From the NCBI GenBank assembly GCA_938088195.1, contig CALKEO010000045.1, positions 1-32,574 of the forward strand: a stretch of DNA of 32,574 nt, read 5' to 3'. Below the pieces are notes generated by a model that ran no database searches, had not been told where the DNA came from, and worked only from the letters and a program-made list of their open reading frames with translations. Positions 22,801-31,385 of this stretch are shown piece by piece. The number at the start of each line of letters is the position of its first letter. Position 1 is the first letter of the stretch. The DNA is from an uncultured Flavobacteriaceae bacterium. Its GTDB lineage: Bacteria; Bacteroidota; Bacteroidia; Flavobacteriales; Flavobacteriaceae. Made by a program: the position numbers and the translations under genes.

Positions 22801-24187
22801 TCAACATACTATTTCAAAACCAGTCTCTTTAAAGGGTGTAGGTATTCATACTGGTCAAGAAGTTAATTTAACATTTAAACCAACCAAAGAAAATCAAGGT
22901 TATGTTTTTTGCAGGGTTGATCTTCCTGAAAAACCTTTGATTGAAGCAAGTATTAATTTTGTTGTTAATACCGATAGAGGAACTAACTTAGATAAGAATG
23001 GTATTAAGATTAGAACTTCAGAGCATGTCTTGGCCGCACTTGTTGGTATGGGAATAGACAATATTTTAATTGAGCTTGATGCTCCAGAACCACCTATAAT
23101 GGACGGATCATCAAAATACTTCGTGGAAGCTTTAAAAAAAGCTGGTATAAAAAAGCAAGATGCAGTTAGAGAGGAATATGTTGTAAAAGAACCTATTTCA
23201 TATTACGACGAAGATAGTGGAAGTGATATTACTGTTATTCCATCTGAAAATTATGAAGTTACTGCTATGGTCGACTTTGGAACAAAAATTTTGGGCACAC
23301 AAAATGCCACAATGAAAAATATTTCTCAATTTAATGACGAATTTTCTAATGCGAGGACCTTTAGTTTTCTACACGAAATAGAAATGCTTTTAGATAATGG
23401 ATTAATTAAAGGAGGAGATTTAAATAATGCTATTGTTTATGTAGATAAAGAGTTGTCTAATGAAACCATGCTTAAACTAAAAAAAGCTTTCAATAAAGAA
23501 AAACTTTCAGTCCAGTCAAACGGTATTCTAGATAATTTAAAATTACATTACCCCAATGAGGCTGCAAGGCATAAACTTTTAGATGTAATTGGTGATTTAG
23601 CTCTTCTTGGTATAAGAATTAAGGGGAAAGTTATTGCTAATAAACCAGGACATTACGTCAATACCATGTTTGCTAAACATTTGAGTTCAATTATAAAAAG
23701 TGAAAAGAGAAATTTAGCTCCAAAAATTGATTGGTCGAAACCCCCTGTTATGGATGTAAATCAAATCAAAAATATTATACCTCACAGACCTCCATTTTTA
23801 TTTCTTGATAAAATTTTAGAAATTTCAAAAGATCACATTATTGGTTTAAAAAATGTCACTATGAATGAAGAGTTTTTTAATGGACATTTTCCTGGAAAAC
23901 CAATTATGCCAGGTGTTCTTCAAATTGAAGCAATGGCTCAAGCTGGTGGAGTATTGATTTTAAACACAGTACCAGACCCTAAAAATTATTTAACTTTCTT
24001 TGCTAAAATTGATAATGCAAAATTTAAAACACCTGTTGTCCCCGGAGATACATTAATTTTTAAATGTCAATTGTTGTCTCCACTGAGAAGAGGTATTTGT
24101 CACATGAAAGCACAAGCTTTCGTTGATGGCAAGTTAACTAGTGAAGCCGAATTAATGGCTAAAATTATTAAAAAAGTAGATTCATAA
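22793..24187 (+). CDS. lpxC/fabZ: Bifunctional LpxC deacetylase / FabZ dehydratase
   Basis: This natural fusion is typical of Bacteroidota. Residues 1-300 are LpxC, the zinc-dependent deacetylase of the committed lipid A step: E77-H78 in TSEHVLAAL, zinc ligands H260 and D264 in AARHKLLDVIGD, and the base H287 in KPGHYVN. After a short linker, residues about 318-464 are FabZ, the (3R)-hydroxyacyl-ACP dehydratase: PHRPPFLFLDKI, active-site H365 in NGHFPGKPIMPG and E379 in LQIEAMAQAGG. The fusion joins two enzymes competing for the hydroxyacyl-ACP pool. It overlaps lpxD by 8 bases and lpxA by one (TAATG), indicating tight translational coupling. Confidence 0.96.
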   Translation: MPNQHTISKPVSLKGVGIHTGQEVNLTFKPTKENQGYVFCRVDLPEKPLIEASINFVVNTDRGTNLDKNGIKIRTSEHVLAALVGMGIDNILIELDAPEPPIMDGSSKYFVEALKKAGIKKQDAVREEYVVKEPISYYDEDSGSDITVIPSENYEVTAMVDFGTKILGTQNATMKNISQFNDEFSNARTFSFLHEIEMLLDNGLIKGGDLNNAIVYVDKELSNETMLKLKKAFNKEKLSVQSNGILDNLKLHYPNEAARHKLLDVIGDLALLGIRIKGKVIANKPGHYVNTMFAKHLSSIIKSEKRNLAPKIDWSKPPVMDVNQIKNIIPHRPPFLFLDKILEISKDHIIGLKNVTMNEEFFNGHFPGKPIMPGVLQIEAMAQAGGVLILNTVPDPKNYLTFFAKIDNAKFKTPVVPGDTLIFKCQLLSPLRRGICHMKAQAFVDGKLTSEAELMAKIIKKVDS

Positions 24188-24969
24188 TGTATCAACCGTT
24201 ATCATTTATTCATCCTGGAGCAAAAATTGCAAAAAACGTTGTAGTTGAGCCTTTTTCATCAATAGACAACAATGTTATAATTGGTCAAGGAACTTGGATT
24301 GGATCCAACGTAACTATAATGAGTGGTGCTAGAATTGGAAAAAATTGTTCTATTTTCCCAGGATCTGTAATTTCAGCTGTTCCTCAAGATTTAAAATTTA
24401 ATGGAGAAGACACCACAGCTGTTATAGGGGATAATACTACATTGAGAGAGTGTGTAACTATAAACAGAGGAACCAGCGACAGAAATAAAACTGTTATTGG
24501 AAAGGACTGTTTAATTATGGCTTATTCTCACATAGCACATGATTGTTTAATAGGAAATAATTGTATTTTTTCAAATAATTCAACTCTGGCTGGTCACGTT
24601 ACTGTTGGTAGTCACGTAATTTTAGCTGGAATGGTAGCTGTTCATCAGTTTTGTTCAATTGGAAATCATGCTTTTGTTGCTGGAGGATCTTTGGTAAGAA
24701 AAGATGTCCCTCCCTTTGTTAAGGCAGCGAGGGAGCCTATTTCTTACGTTGGTATTAATTCCGTTGGATTGAGAAGAAGAGGTTTTAGTAGTAAAGTCAT
24801 AATGGACATACAATCTATATACAGAACTTTATACCAAAAAAAATATAATAATACCCAGGCAGTAAAAATTATTGAAGGTGAAATGGAGGCTACAAAAGAA
24901 AGAGACGAAATAATACAGTTTATTCAAAACTCTCAAAGAGGAATAATGAAAGGATATTTTCAAAATTAA
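24187..24969 (+). CDS. lpxA: UDP-N-acetylglucosamine O-acyltransferase
   Basis: It catalyses the first, reversible acylation in lipid A synthesis, loading a hydroxyacyl chain on the 3-OH of UDP-GlcNAc. The chain is a left-handed beta-helix of hexapeptide repeats up to about residue 190, with catalytic H118 in YSHIAHDCLIGNN, and CVTINRGT and VVAVHQF-type elements (MVAVHQFCSIG). RRRGFS begins the C-terminal helical part of the family. The 260-residue length matches. It overlaps the preceding stop by one base, and efp begins 3 bases after its stop. Confidence 0.96.
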   Translation: MYQPLSFIHPGAKIAKNVVVEPFSSIDNNVIIGQGTWIGSNVTIMSGARIGKNCSIFPGSVISAVPQDLKFNGEDTTAVIGDNTTLRECVTINRGTSDRNKTVIGKDCLIMAYSHIAHDCLIGNNCIFSNNSTLAGHVTVGSHVILAGMVAVHQFCSIGNHAFVAGGSLVRKDVPPFVKAAREPISYVGINSVGLRRRGFSSKVIMDIQSIYRTLYQKKYNNTQAVKIIEGEMEATKERDEIIQFIQNSQRGIMKGYFQN

Positions 24970-24972
24970 ATT

Positions 24973-25539
24973 ATGGCTTCATCATCAGATATTAGAAAAG
25001 GACTATGTATTCATTATAATAATGATATTTACAAAATCATAGAGTTTTTACATGTTAAACCTGGAAAAGGACCTGCTTTTGTTAGAACTAAATTAAAAAG
25101 TGTAACTAATGGTAAGGTTGTAGATAATACTTTTTCTGCTGGTCATAAAATTGATGAAGTTAGAGTTGAAACTAAAAGATTCCAATTTTTATATAAAGAA
25201 GCTCAAACATATCATTTTATGAATGTTGATGATTATAATCAAATTACTATTGAAGAAAATTTACTTGATTCTTGTGAGTTTTTAAAGGAAGGTGAGATAG
25301 TTACTGTTCTTACAAATACAGAGGATGGCTCAAGTCTTTCTGTTGAAATGCCTCAAAGTGTAAGTTTAGAAATAACAGAAACTGAACCAGGCTTAAAAGG
25401 AAATACTGCCACTAATGCAACTAAGCCAGCTATTTTAGAAACTGGTGCAAAAATTAATGTACCACTGTTTATTAATGAAGGAGATACAATTAAAATTGAT
25501 CCTGAAAAAGGATCTTATATAGAAAGAGTAAAAAATTAA
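24973..25539 (+). CDS. efp: Translation elongation factor P
   Basis: EF-P relieves ribosome stalling at polyproline stretches. The three beta-barrel domains are recognisable: residues 1-63 KOW-like (SDIRKGLCI, LHVKPGKGPAFVRTKLK), then FLYKEAQTYHFMN in domain II, and domain III with PQSVSLEITETEPGLKGNTATNATKPA and TGAKINVPLFINEGDTIKID. The tip lysine is K32 in KPGKGPAF; whether it is modified cannot be told and no modification gene is in the window. Its place after lpxA in a lipid A operon is common in this phylum. The length of 188 residues is standard. Confidence 0.96.
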   Translation: MASSSDIRKGLCIHYNNDIYKIIEFLHVKPGKGPAFVRTKLKSVTNGKVVDNTFSAGHKIDEVRVETKRFQFLYKEAQTYHFMNVDDYNQITIEENLLDSCEFLKEGEIVTVLTNTEDGSSLSVEMPQSVSLEITETEPGLKGNTATNATKPAILETGAKINVPLFINEGDTIKIDPEKGSYIERVKN

Positions 25540-25548
25540 TATAAATAT

Positions 25549-26421
25549 ATGAGCATTTTAGTAGACAAGAATTCCAGAATTGTTGTACAAGGTTTTACAG
25601 GTGGTGAAGGTACTTTTCATTCAGAACAAATGATATCTTATGGAACCAATATTGTTGGCGGAGTAACACCCGGAAAAGGTGGTCAAACTCATTTGGATAA
25701 ACCTGTTTTTAATACTGTATCTGAGGCTGTTTCTAGTGTTAATGCTAACACCTCAATAATTTTTGTTCCAGCAGGTTTTGCTGCTGATGCAATTATGGAG
25801 TCTGCAGAATCGGGAATAAAAACAATAATAGCAATTACTGAAGGAATTCCTGTTTCTGATATGACAAAAGTTAATCAATTTTTAAAAGATAAAGACTGTA
25901 CTTTGATTGGTCCTAATTGTCCCGGAATTATAACACCAGATGAGGCCAAAGTTGGTATTATGCCTGGTTTTGTATTTAAAAAAGGGAAAGTTGGTTTGGT
26001 TTCAAAATCAGGAACCCTTACTTATGAAGCAGCAGATCAAGTAGTTAAACAAGGTTTTGGAATTTCAACTGCTATTGGTATTGGTGGTGATCCAATTATA
26101 GGAACCACTACTAAAGATGCAATTAAATTATTTATGGAAGATTCTGAAACGGAATGTGTTGTGATGATTGGAGAAATTGGAGGACAGTTAGAAACAGATG
26201 CTGCCCTTTGGGTCAAAGAAAATGGAAATAAGAAACCAATTGTTGGTTTTATAGCTGGAGAAACAGCGCCAAAAGGAAGAACAATGGGTCATGCTGGAGC
26301 AATAGTTGGTGGTACAGATGACACTGCAGAAGCTAAGAAAAAAGTTATGAAAAAATGTGGAATTCATGTAGTGGATTCACCTGCAGAAATTGGAAAGAAA
26401 GTAGCGGAGGTTCTTCAATAA
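25549..26421 (+). CDS. sucD: Succinate-CoA ligase subunit alpha
   Basis: This is the CoA-binding subunit of succinyl-CoA synthetase in the citric-acid cycle. The N-terminal Rossmann CoA-binding domain shows VVQGFTGGEGTFHSEQ (a CoA-pocket motif) and VTPGKGGQTH. The phosphohistidine is H247 in GRTMGHAGAIVGG. IGPNCPGIITP and VSKSGTLTYEA are further family signatures. At 290 residues it is complete. The beta subunit gene sucC is not in the window, so the two subunits are encoded apart. It follows efp by 9 bases and precedes fabG. Confidence 0.95.
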   Translation: MSILVDKNSRIVVQGFTGGEGTFHSEQMISYGTNIVGGVTPGKGGQTHLDKPVFNTVSEAVSSVNANTSIIFVPAGFAADAIMESAESGIKTIIAITEGIPVSDMTKVNQFLKDKDCTLIGPNCPGIITPDEAKVGIMPGFVFKKGKVGLVSKSGTLTYEAADQVVKQGFGISTAIGIGGDPIIGTTTKDAIKLFMEDSETECVVMIGEIGGQLETDAALWVKENGNKKPIVGFIAGETAPKGRTMGHAGAIVGGTDDTAEAKKKVMKKCGIHVVDSPAEIGKKVAEVLQ

Positions 26422-26425
26422 TTCT

Positions 26426-26433
26426 TAATTTTG
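26426..26433 (+). promoter_or_regulatory. Possible internal -7 box (TAATTTTG) before fabG
   Basis: TAATTTTG matches TAnnTTTG inside the 33-bp sucD-fabG gap and would give a leader of about 17 nt. No -33 TTTG accompanies it, so it may be chance in AT-rich DNA or a weak internal promoter. Confidence 0.3.
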
Positions 26434-26454
26434 AATATATTTTAAATTATTAAA

Positions 26455-27201
26455 ATGGGTTTATTAAAAGGGAAAACAGTAATTATTACTGGTGCTAGCA
26501 GAGGAATTGGAAAAGGCATTGCAATAACTCTTGCTGAAAACGGTGCAAATATTGCTTTTACTTACAGTCAGTCTGTAGAATCTGCCGATAAATTAGTGAA
26601 TGAAATAAAAGACTTAGGTGTAATATGTAAAGCTTATAAAAGCAATGCAGCAAGTTATGATGAATCACAAATTTTAGTAGAAAGTATTTTAAAAGATTTT
26701 GAAACCTTTGATGTTTTAATTAATAACGCGGGAATAACTAGGGACAATCTTTTGATGAGAATGAGTGAAGATGATTTTGATAAAGTAATTGAAATAAATT
26801 TGAAATCGGTTTTCAATATGGTCAAAGCTTGTCAGAGAGTTTTTTTAAAAAAACATTCAGGTAGTATTATAAATATAAGTTCAATAGTTGGAATTAAAGG
26901 GAATGCAGGCCAGTCTAATTACGCAGCTTCTAAAGCTGGAATTATAGGATTTTCTAAATCTATTGCTTTAGAGTTAGGCTCTAGAAATATTAGATCAAAT
27001 GTGGTAGCACCTGGTTTCATTCAAACCGAGATGACTGATCAATTAAGTGAAGAAATTGTAAATAAATGGATTGAAGGAATTCCATTAAAAAGAGGAGGAA
27101 AAACTAAAGATGTTGCAAATCTTTGCTTATTTTTGTCATCAGATCTTTCTAGTTTTATAACTGGTCAGGTCATAAATGTCGATGGCGGCATGTTAACATA
27201 A
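26455..27201 (+). CDS. fabG: 3-oxoacyl-[acyl-carrier-protein] reductase
   Basis: A short-chain dehydrogenase that reduces 3-oxoacyl-ACP with NADPH in fatty acid elongation. GASRGIG (13-19) binds the cofactor, NNAGITRDNLLMRM (90-103) is characteristic of FabG, and the catalytic set is N115, S143 (ISSIVG), Y156 and K160 in NYAASKAG. The C-terminal VINVDGGMLT is the standard FabG ending. At 248 residues it is typical. Context supports fatty-acid or hydroxyacyl supply for lipid A; other short-chain dehydrogenase substrates cannot be strictly excluded. Confidence 0.93.
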   Translation: MGLLKGKTVIITGASRGIGKGIAITLAENGANIAFTYSQSVESADKLVNEIKDLGVICKAYKSNAASYDESQILVESILKDFETFDVLINNAGITRDNLLMRMSEDDFDKVIEINLKSVFNMVKACQRVFLKKHSGSIINISSIVGIKGNAGQSNYAASKAGIIGFSKSIALELGSRNIRSNVVAPGFIQTEMTDQLSEEIVNKWIEGIPLKRGGKTKDVANLCLFLSSDLSSFITGQVINVDGGMLT

Positions 27202-27220
27202 TAAATTAAAAATTAAAAAA

Positions 27221-28039
27221 ATGGATAAATTAAGTAAAGTTGGATTGCCAGTTGTTATAATGGTAATGTTTGGTTTCATTATACTTATGAAATCAGCTGT
27301 AAATATTGGTTACGGAGAAGCTGGTGTGTTATTTAAAACATTTGGAGGTGGAGTTGTAACTGACGAAGCTCCCCTTGGTGAAGGTTTTCATATTATTGCT
27401 CCTTGGAACAAAGTTTATTTATACAACGTTAAGCAACAAGAAGTTTTTGAAAGCCAAATGCAAGTACTTTCTTCAAATGGTCTAGAGATTTCATTAGATG
27501 TTTCTGTTTTATATCAACCCAAAGCAGATGAATTAGGTTTATTGCATCAAACCAAAGGTTCTAACTACCTTGATATAGTTATTGTTCCAAATATTAGAGC
27601 TGTAGCAAGAAGTGTAGTTGGAAGATATACACCTGAACAATTGTATTCAACTAAAAGAGACGCTATTGAAAGTGAAATTTATGATGAGTTAAAAAAAGGG
27701 GTTGAAGCGCAACATGTTCAAATTAATGATGTTTTAGTAAGAGATGTCACTTTACCCAACACAATTAAACAAGCAATTGAAAGAAAGCTAAGTCAAGAGC
27801 AAATGTCTCTTGAGTATGAGTTTAAGCTTGAGTCTGCTAGAAAAGAAGCTGAAAAGGTTAGAATTGATGCTCAAGGAAAAGCTGATGCAAACAGAATATT
27901 GAACTCATCATTAACTACAAATATTTTAAGAGATAAAGGAATTGAGGCTACAACAAAATTATCTGAGTCTCCTAATGCCAAGGTAATTGTAATTGGTAGC
28001 GGAAAAGATGGTTTGCCAATAATTTTAGGAAATCAATAA
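27221..28039 (+). CDS. Prohibitin-family (SPFH/band 7) membrane protein
   Basis: Residues 8-24 form a single N-terminal membrane anchor. The SPFH/band-7 domain follows, about 28-200: GEAGVLFKTFGGGV, GFHIIAPWNKVYLYNVKQQE, VSVLYQPKADEL, VVGRYTPEQLYSTKRDAIE and VLVRDVTLPNTIKQAIERKLSQEQ. Residues about 195-235 form a charged coiled coil (EYEFKLESARKEAEKVRIDAQGKADANRIL), as in prohibitins. It probably assembles into large rings on the cytoplasmic membrane acting as a scaffold or protease modulator; partners are not visible. It is the last gene before the his leader region. Confidence 0.9.
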   Translation: MDKLSKVGLPVVIMVMFGFIILMKSAVNIGYGEAGVLFKTFGGGVVTDEAPLGEGFHIIAPWNKVYLYNVKQQEVFESQMQVLSSNGLEISLDVSVLYQPKADELGLLHQTKGSNYLDIVIVPNIRAVARSVVGRYTPEQLYSTKRDAIESEIYDELKKGVEAQHVQINDVLVRDVTLPNTIKQAIERKLSQEQMSLEYEFKLESARKEAEKVRIDAQGKADANRILNSSLTTNILRDKGIEATTKLSESPNAKVIVIGSGKDGLPIILGNQ

Positions 28040-28073
28040 ATTTTTTATAATATTTGTGTTTTAATTATTTACA

Positions 28074-28130
28074 ATGAAATTTAACCGTAACAACCATCAT
28101 CATTTAAATATCCTCAAACGAGCGATGTGA
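28074..28130 (+). CDS. hisL: Histidine operon leader peptide
   Basis: An 18-codon frame, MKFNRNNHHHLNILKRAM, ending in TGA, has three consecutive His codons (28095-28103). It stands between the prohibitin gene and hisG and is followed by an intrinsic terminator. Ribosome stalling at the His codons would report charged tRNA-His. The stop lies just after a segment that can pair with the terminator stem. It is too short for routine gene calling. A weak -7 candidate (AATATTTG, 28049-28056) precedes it. Confidence 0.87.
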   Translation: MKFNRNNHHHLNILKRAM

Positions 28131-28187
28131 TGATATTGTTATATTATTATATAAGCCCGTTTGTTAATTCAAACGGGTTTTTTTTTT
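28096..28187 (+). promoter_or_regulatory. his operon transcription attenuator (alternative RNA pairings)
   Basis: Four pairings can be read. The His codons (28096-28102) pair perfectly over 7 bp with 28128-28134. Segment 28115-28123 (CAAACGAGC) pairs at 8 of 9 positions with 28155-28163, the 5' arm of the terminator, forming an antiterminator. That same 5' arm pairs with 28170-28177 to form the terminator. A ribosome stalled at the His codons leaves 28115-28123 free, favouring read-through into hisG; a ribosome reaching the stop covers it, favouring termination. Confidence 0.8.
28153..28187 (+). terminator. Intrinsic terminator in the his leader (attenuator)
   Basis: CCCGTTTG (28156-28163), a 6-nt loop TTAATT and CAAACGGG (28170-28177) form a perfect 8-bp stem, extendable by G-U and A-U pairs, followed by ten T residues (28178-28187). 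It is the only strong factor-independent terminator I see in the window, and it lies 15 nt before the hisG ATG. Confidence 0.92.
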
Positions 28188-28202
28188 AATAAAATTTAAT
28201 AA

Positions 28203-29060
28203 ATGAAAAAACTTAAAATCGCAATTCAAAAATCAGGAAGATTAAATACAGATTCTTTAAATCTTTTAAATAAGTGCGGCATTAAAATAGACAACTACAA
28301 GGATCAACTAAAAGCATCAGCAAGAAATTTTCCTGTTGAAGTTTATTTTTTAAGAAATAGTGATATTCCGAAATATATCGATGACGGAGTAGTAGATCTT
28401 GCTATAATCGGAGAAAATTTACTTATTGAAAAGAATTTTGATATTGATATTATTGAAAATCTCGGTTTTTCAAAATGCAAAGTTTCTATTGCTGTTCCAA
28501 AAGATGTGGAGTTTGATTCTATTTCTTATTTAAATAATTTAAAAATAGCAACATCTTACCCAAATACACTTAAAAAGTTTTTAAAGAAAAATAATATTAA
28601 AGCAGACATTCATGTAATAAATGGTTCAGTAGAAATAGCTCCAAATATTGGACTTTCTGACGCTATTTGTGATATAGTTTCGAGCGGAAGCACACTCTAC
28701 AAAAACAATTTAAAAGAAGTTTTTATTATCCATGAATCACAAGCTGTTTTAGCTGGAAATAAACAAGTTTTAGAATCAAACAAATATTTGCTTGATAAGC
28801 TTTTGTTTAGAATCAGAGCTGTTTTAAAAGCTAAAGAATCTAAATATATACTTTTGAATGCTCCAAATAATAAAATAAACGCTATTTCAGAGATACTTCC
28901 TGTTTTAAAAAGTCCAACTGTTCTTCCATTAAATAAAGAGGGTTGGAGCTCATTACATTCTGTGATAAATGAAAATACCTTTTGGGAGGTGATCGATAAA
29001 ATTAAAGAAGCAGGTGCTGAGGATATACTAGTGTGTCCAATTGAAAAAATGGTTTTATAA
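28203..29060 (+). CDS. hisG: ATP phosphoribosyltransferase (long form)
   Basis: It catalyses the first step of histidine synthesis, joining ATP and PRPP. LKIAIQKSGRLNTDSLNLLNKCGI is the usual opening, DLAIIGENLL and KIATSYPNT belong to the catalytic periplasmic-binding-protein-like domains, and DAICDIVSSGSTLYKNNLKE contains the PRPP-binding loop (ISDLVSTGxTL-like). Residues about 213-285 are the C-terminal domain that binds histidine for feedback inhibition (LLNAPNNKINAISEILP, PTVLPLNKEGWSSLHSV). At 285 residues it is the long form, which does not need HisZ. The gene sits behind the leader attenuator and overlaps hisD by one base (TAATG). Confidence 0.95.
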   Translation: MKKLKIAIQKSGRLNTDSLNLLNKCGIKIDNYKDQLKASARNFPVEVYFLRNSDIPKYIDDGVVDLAIIGENLLIEKNFDIDIIENLGFSKCKVSIAVPKDVEFDSISYLNNLKIATSYPNTLKKFLKKNNIKADIHVINGSVEIAPNIGLSDAICDIVSSGSTLYKNNLKEVFIIHESQAVLAGNKQVLESNKYLLDKLLFRIRAVLKAKESKYILLNAPNNKINAISEILPVLKSPTVLPLNKEGWSSLHSVINENTFWEVIDKIKEAGAEDILVCPIEKMVL

Positions 29061-30346
29061 TGAATAAAATATTTAATCCAGATAAAAACAATTGGTCATC
29101 ACTTCAAAAAAGACCCACAAACCGTCTTGATGCTGTAAAAAACATTGTTGATGAAATTTTTACTAATGTTGAATTAGAGGGTGATAAGGCTCTGATTAAT
29201 TACACTAATAAATTTGATAAGGTTGATTTAAATAATCTTATAATAAGCGATAAAACAATTAATAATTCTGAAAATTATATCAGTAAAGATTTAAAAGAAT
29301 CCATAGATATTGCTTTTAAAAACATCTACAAATTTCATAAAAATCAGATTTTTAATTCTAATAAAATTGAAACTACGCCTGGGGTATACTGTTGGCAAGA
29401 AAAAAGAGCTATTGAAAATGTTGGTTTATATATTCCTGGGGGAACAGCCCCTTTGTTCTCTTCAGTCTTAATGTTAGCAATTCCTGCAATGATTGCCAAT
29501 TGTGAAAATATTGTCCTTTGTTCTCCTCCAAATGACAAAGGAGAACTTCATCCAGCAATACTATATTGTGCTAAACTTTGTAAAGTAAATAAAGTTATTT
29601 GTGTTGGTGGAGCTCAATCAATAGCTGCCATGAGTATTGGTACAGAGTCTGTTCCTAAGGTTAATAAGATATTTGGACCAGGAAATCAATATGTTACTTA
29701 TGCAAAATTAAAAGCTATAAACTTTAATAGTGCAATTGATATGCCTGCAGGACCAAGTGAATTATTAGTTTTGGCTGATAAAAACGCTAATCCTAACTAC
29801 ATTGCTTCAGATTTGTTGTCTCAAGCAGAACATGGTCCTGATAGTCAAGTGATTTTTGTGAGTCTTTCAAAATCTTTAATTTATGATGTTGAAAAATGTA
29901 TCAATAATCAAATAGAAAATTTAGAAAGAAAGAATTTTATAAATAAATCAATATCAAATTCAAAACTTATATTTTTTGATGATAAAAAAGAGGCAGTTGA
30001 ATTTATTAATCAGTATGCACCAGAACATTACATAATTAATGTAGAAAATGAATCATTTTTCATTGATAATATAATTAGTGCTGGATCTGTATTTATTGGA
30101 AATTACACGCCTGAAAGTGCAGGCGATTATGCCTCTGGAACTAATCATACGCTTCCAACTAATGGAAATGCTAAACAATATAGTGGCGTTACTTTAGATA
30201 GTTTTTTAAAAACTATAACATTTCAAAAAATTTCAAAAGACGGTTTATTGAATATTTCTAAAACTATTGAAGTTATGGCTCAAGCTGAAGGATTGCAAGC
30301 TCATAAAAATGCCGTATCAATTAGGGTTAAAGATTTAAATAATTAA
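29060..30346 (+). CDS. hisD: Histidinol dehydrogenase
   Basis: It performs the last two oxidations from histidinol to histidine with NAD and zinc. Motifs are GLYIPGGTAPLFSSVLM, GGAQSIAAMSIGT, FGPGNQYVTYAK, DMPAGPSELLVLAD, LLSQAEHGPDSQ (zinc ligands Q and H), and the catalytic E322-H323 in YAPEHYI, then GNYTPESAGDYASGTNHTLPT. The length of 428 residues is standard. It follows hisG with a one-base overlap and is followed after one base by hisC. Confidence 0.96.
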   Translation: MNKIFNPDKNNWSSLQKRPTNRLDAVKNIVDEIFTNVELEGDKALINYTNKFDKVDLNNLIISDKTINNSENYISKDLKESIDIAFKNIYKFHKNQIFNSNKIETTPGVYCWQEKRAIENVGLYIPGGTAPLFSSVLMLAIPAMIANCENIVLCSPPNDKGELHPAILYCAKLCKVNKVICVGGAQSIAAMSIGTESVPKVNKIFGPGNQYVTYAKLKAINFNSAIDMPAGPSELLVLADKNANPNYIASDLLSQAEHGPDSQVIFVSLSKSLIYDVEKCINNQIENLERKNFINKSISNSKLIFFDDKKEAVEFINQYAPEHYIINVENESFFIDNIISAGSVFIGNYTPESAGDYASGTNHTLPTNGNAKQYSGVTLDSFLKTITFQKISKDGLLNISKTIEVMAQAEGLQAHKNAVSIRVKDLNN

Positions 30347-30347
30347 T

Positions 30348-31385
30348 ATGAATATAGATTCTTTAGTTAGAAATAATGTAAAAAACATGTCCTCTTATTC
30401 TTCAGCAAGAGATGATTTTAAGAACGATTATGACAATAAATTGATTTATTTAGATGCAAATGAATCTCCTTTTGACAATGGAATTAATAGGTATCCTAAT
30501 AATAATCATATTAAACTTAAAAAGGTAGTTTCTAATATTAAAAACGTAAATATAAATGAAGTTGTATTTGGCAATGGAACTGATGAAATTTTAGATTTAA
30601 TAGTTAGAGTTTTTTGTAATCCTAACAAGGATCAAATCATTACTCTTCCGCCAACTTACGGAATGTACGATGTTATTGCAAAAACCAATGGAGTGGAGAA
30701 CATTGAGATTCCATTAACGAGTGATTTTTCAATTAACAAAAATGAAATATTAAAATTAAGTTCATCTAAGATCAAAGTTTTATTTTTATGTTCACCCAAT
30801 AACCCGACAGGAAATTCATTTGATACAAATGATTTAAATGACTTAATTAAAGGCTTTAAAGGAATTGTTGTAGTTGATGAAGCTTACATAGATTTTTCTT
30901 CTCAAGAGTCTTTAATTAGCTTAATAAATGATAATAATAATTTGATAATAACTCAAACTATGTCCAAAGCTTTTGGGATGGCAGGAGCTAGATTAGGTAT
31001 GGGATTTTCTAATGAAAAAATTATTTATTATTTAAACAAAATTAAACCACCATACAATTTAAATGTACTTACAGAAAGAAAAGCTTTGGATGAGTTGAAT
31101 AAAATCGATAAGATTAAAAAGAATATTGCTTTAATTTTAAATGAAAAAAAGTTATTGATATCCTGTCTAGAAAAACTTGATTTTGTTGAAAAGATACACG
31201 AATCTGATGCAAATTTTCTTCTTGTCAAAGTTGATAATGCTGATTTAAGATATGATCAGTTATTGAAGAAGGGTGTTGTTGTTAGAAACAGATCAAATCA
31301 ACCATTATGTCAAAACTGTTTACGAATTACAATTGGAACAAAAAATGACAATAATAGTTTAATTAAAACGCTTAATGAATTATGA
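30348..31385 (+). CDS. hisC: Histidinol-phosphate aminotransferase
   Basis: A PLP-dependent class I/II aminotransferase converting imidazole-acetol phosphate to histidinol phosphate. DANESPF (36-42) and NRYPNN fit the substrate end, FGNGTDEILDL (74-84) and the NNPTG motif (151-155) bind cofactor, VVDEAYIDF contributes the PLP-binding Asp and Tyr, and K207 in TMSKAFGMAGARLGMG is the Schiff-base lysine. RITIGTKNDN near the end holds the carboxylate-binding arginine. At 345 residues it is complete. Its stop overlaps the hisB start by four bases (ATGA). Confidence 0.94.
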   Translation: MNIDSLVRNNVKNMSSYSSARDDFKNDYDNKLIYLDANESPFDNGINRYPNNNHIKLKKVVSNIKNVNINEVVFGNGTDEILDLIVRVFCNPNKDQIITLPPTYGMYDVIAKTNGVENIEIPLTSDFSINKNEILKLSSSKIKVLFLCSPNNPTGNSFDTNDLNDLIKGFKGIVVVDEAYIDFSSQESLISLINDNNNLIITQTMSKAFGMAGARLGMGFSNEKIIYYLNKIKPPYNLNVLTERKALDELNKIDKIKKNIALILNEKKLLISCLEKLDFVEKIHESDANFLLVKVDNADLRYDQLLKKGVVVRNRSNQPLCQNCLRITIGTKNDNNSLIKTLNEL

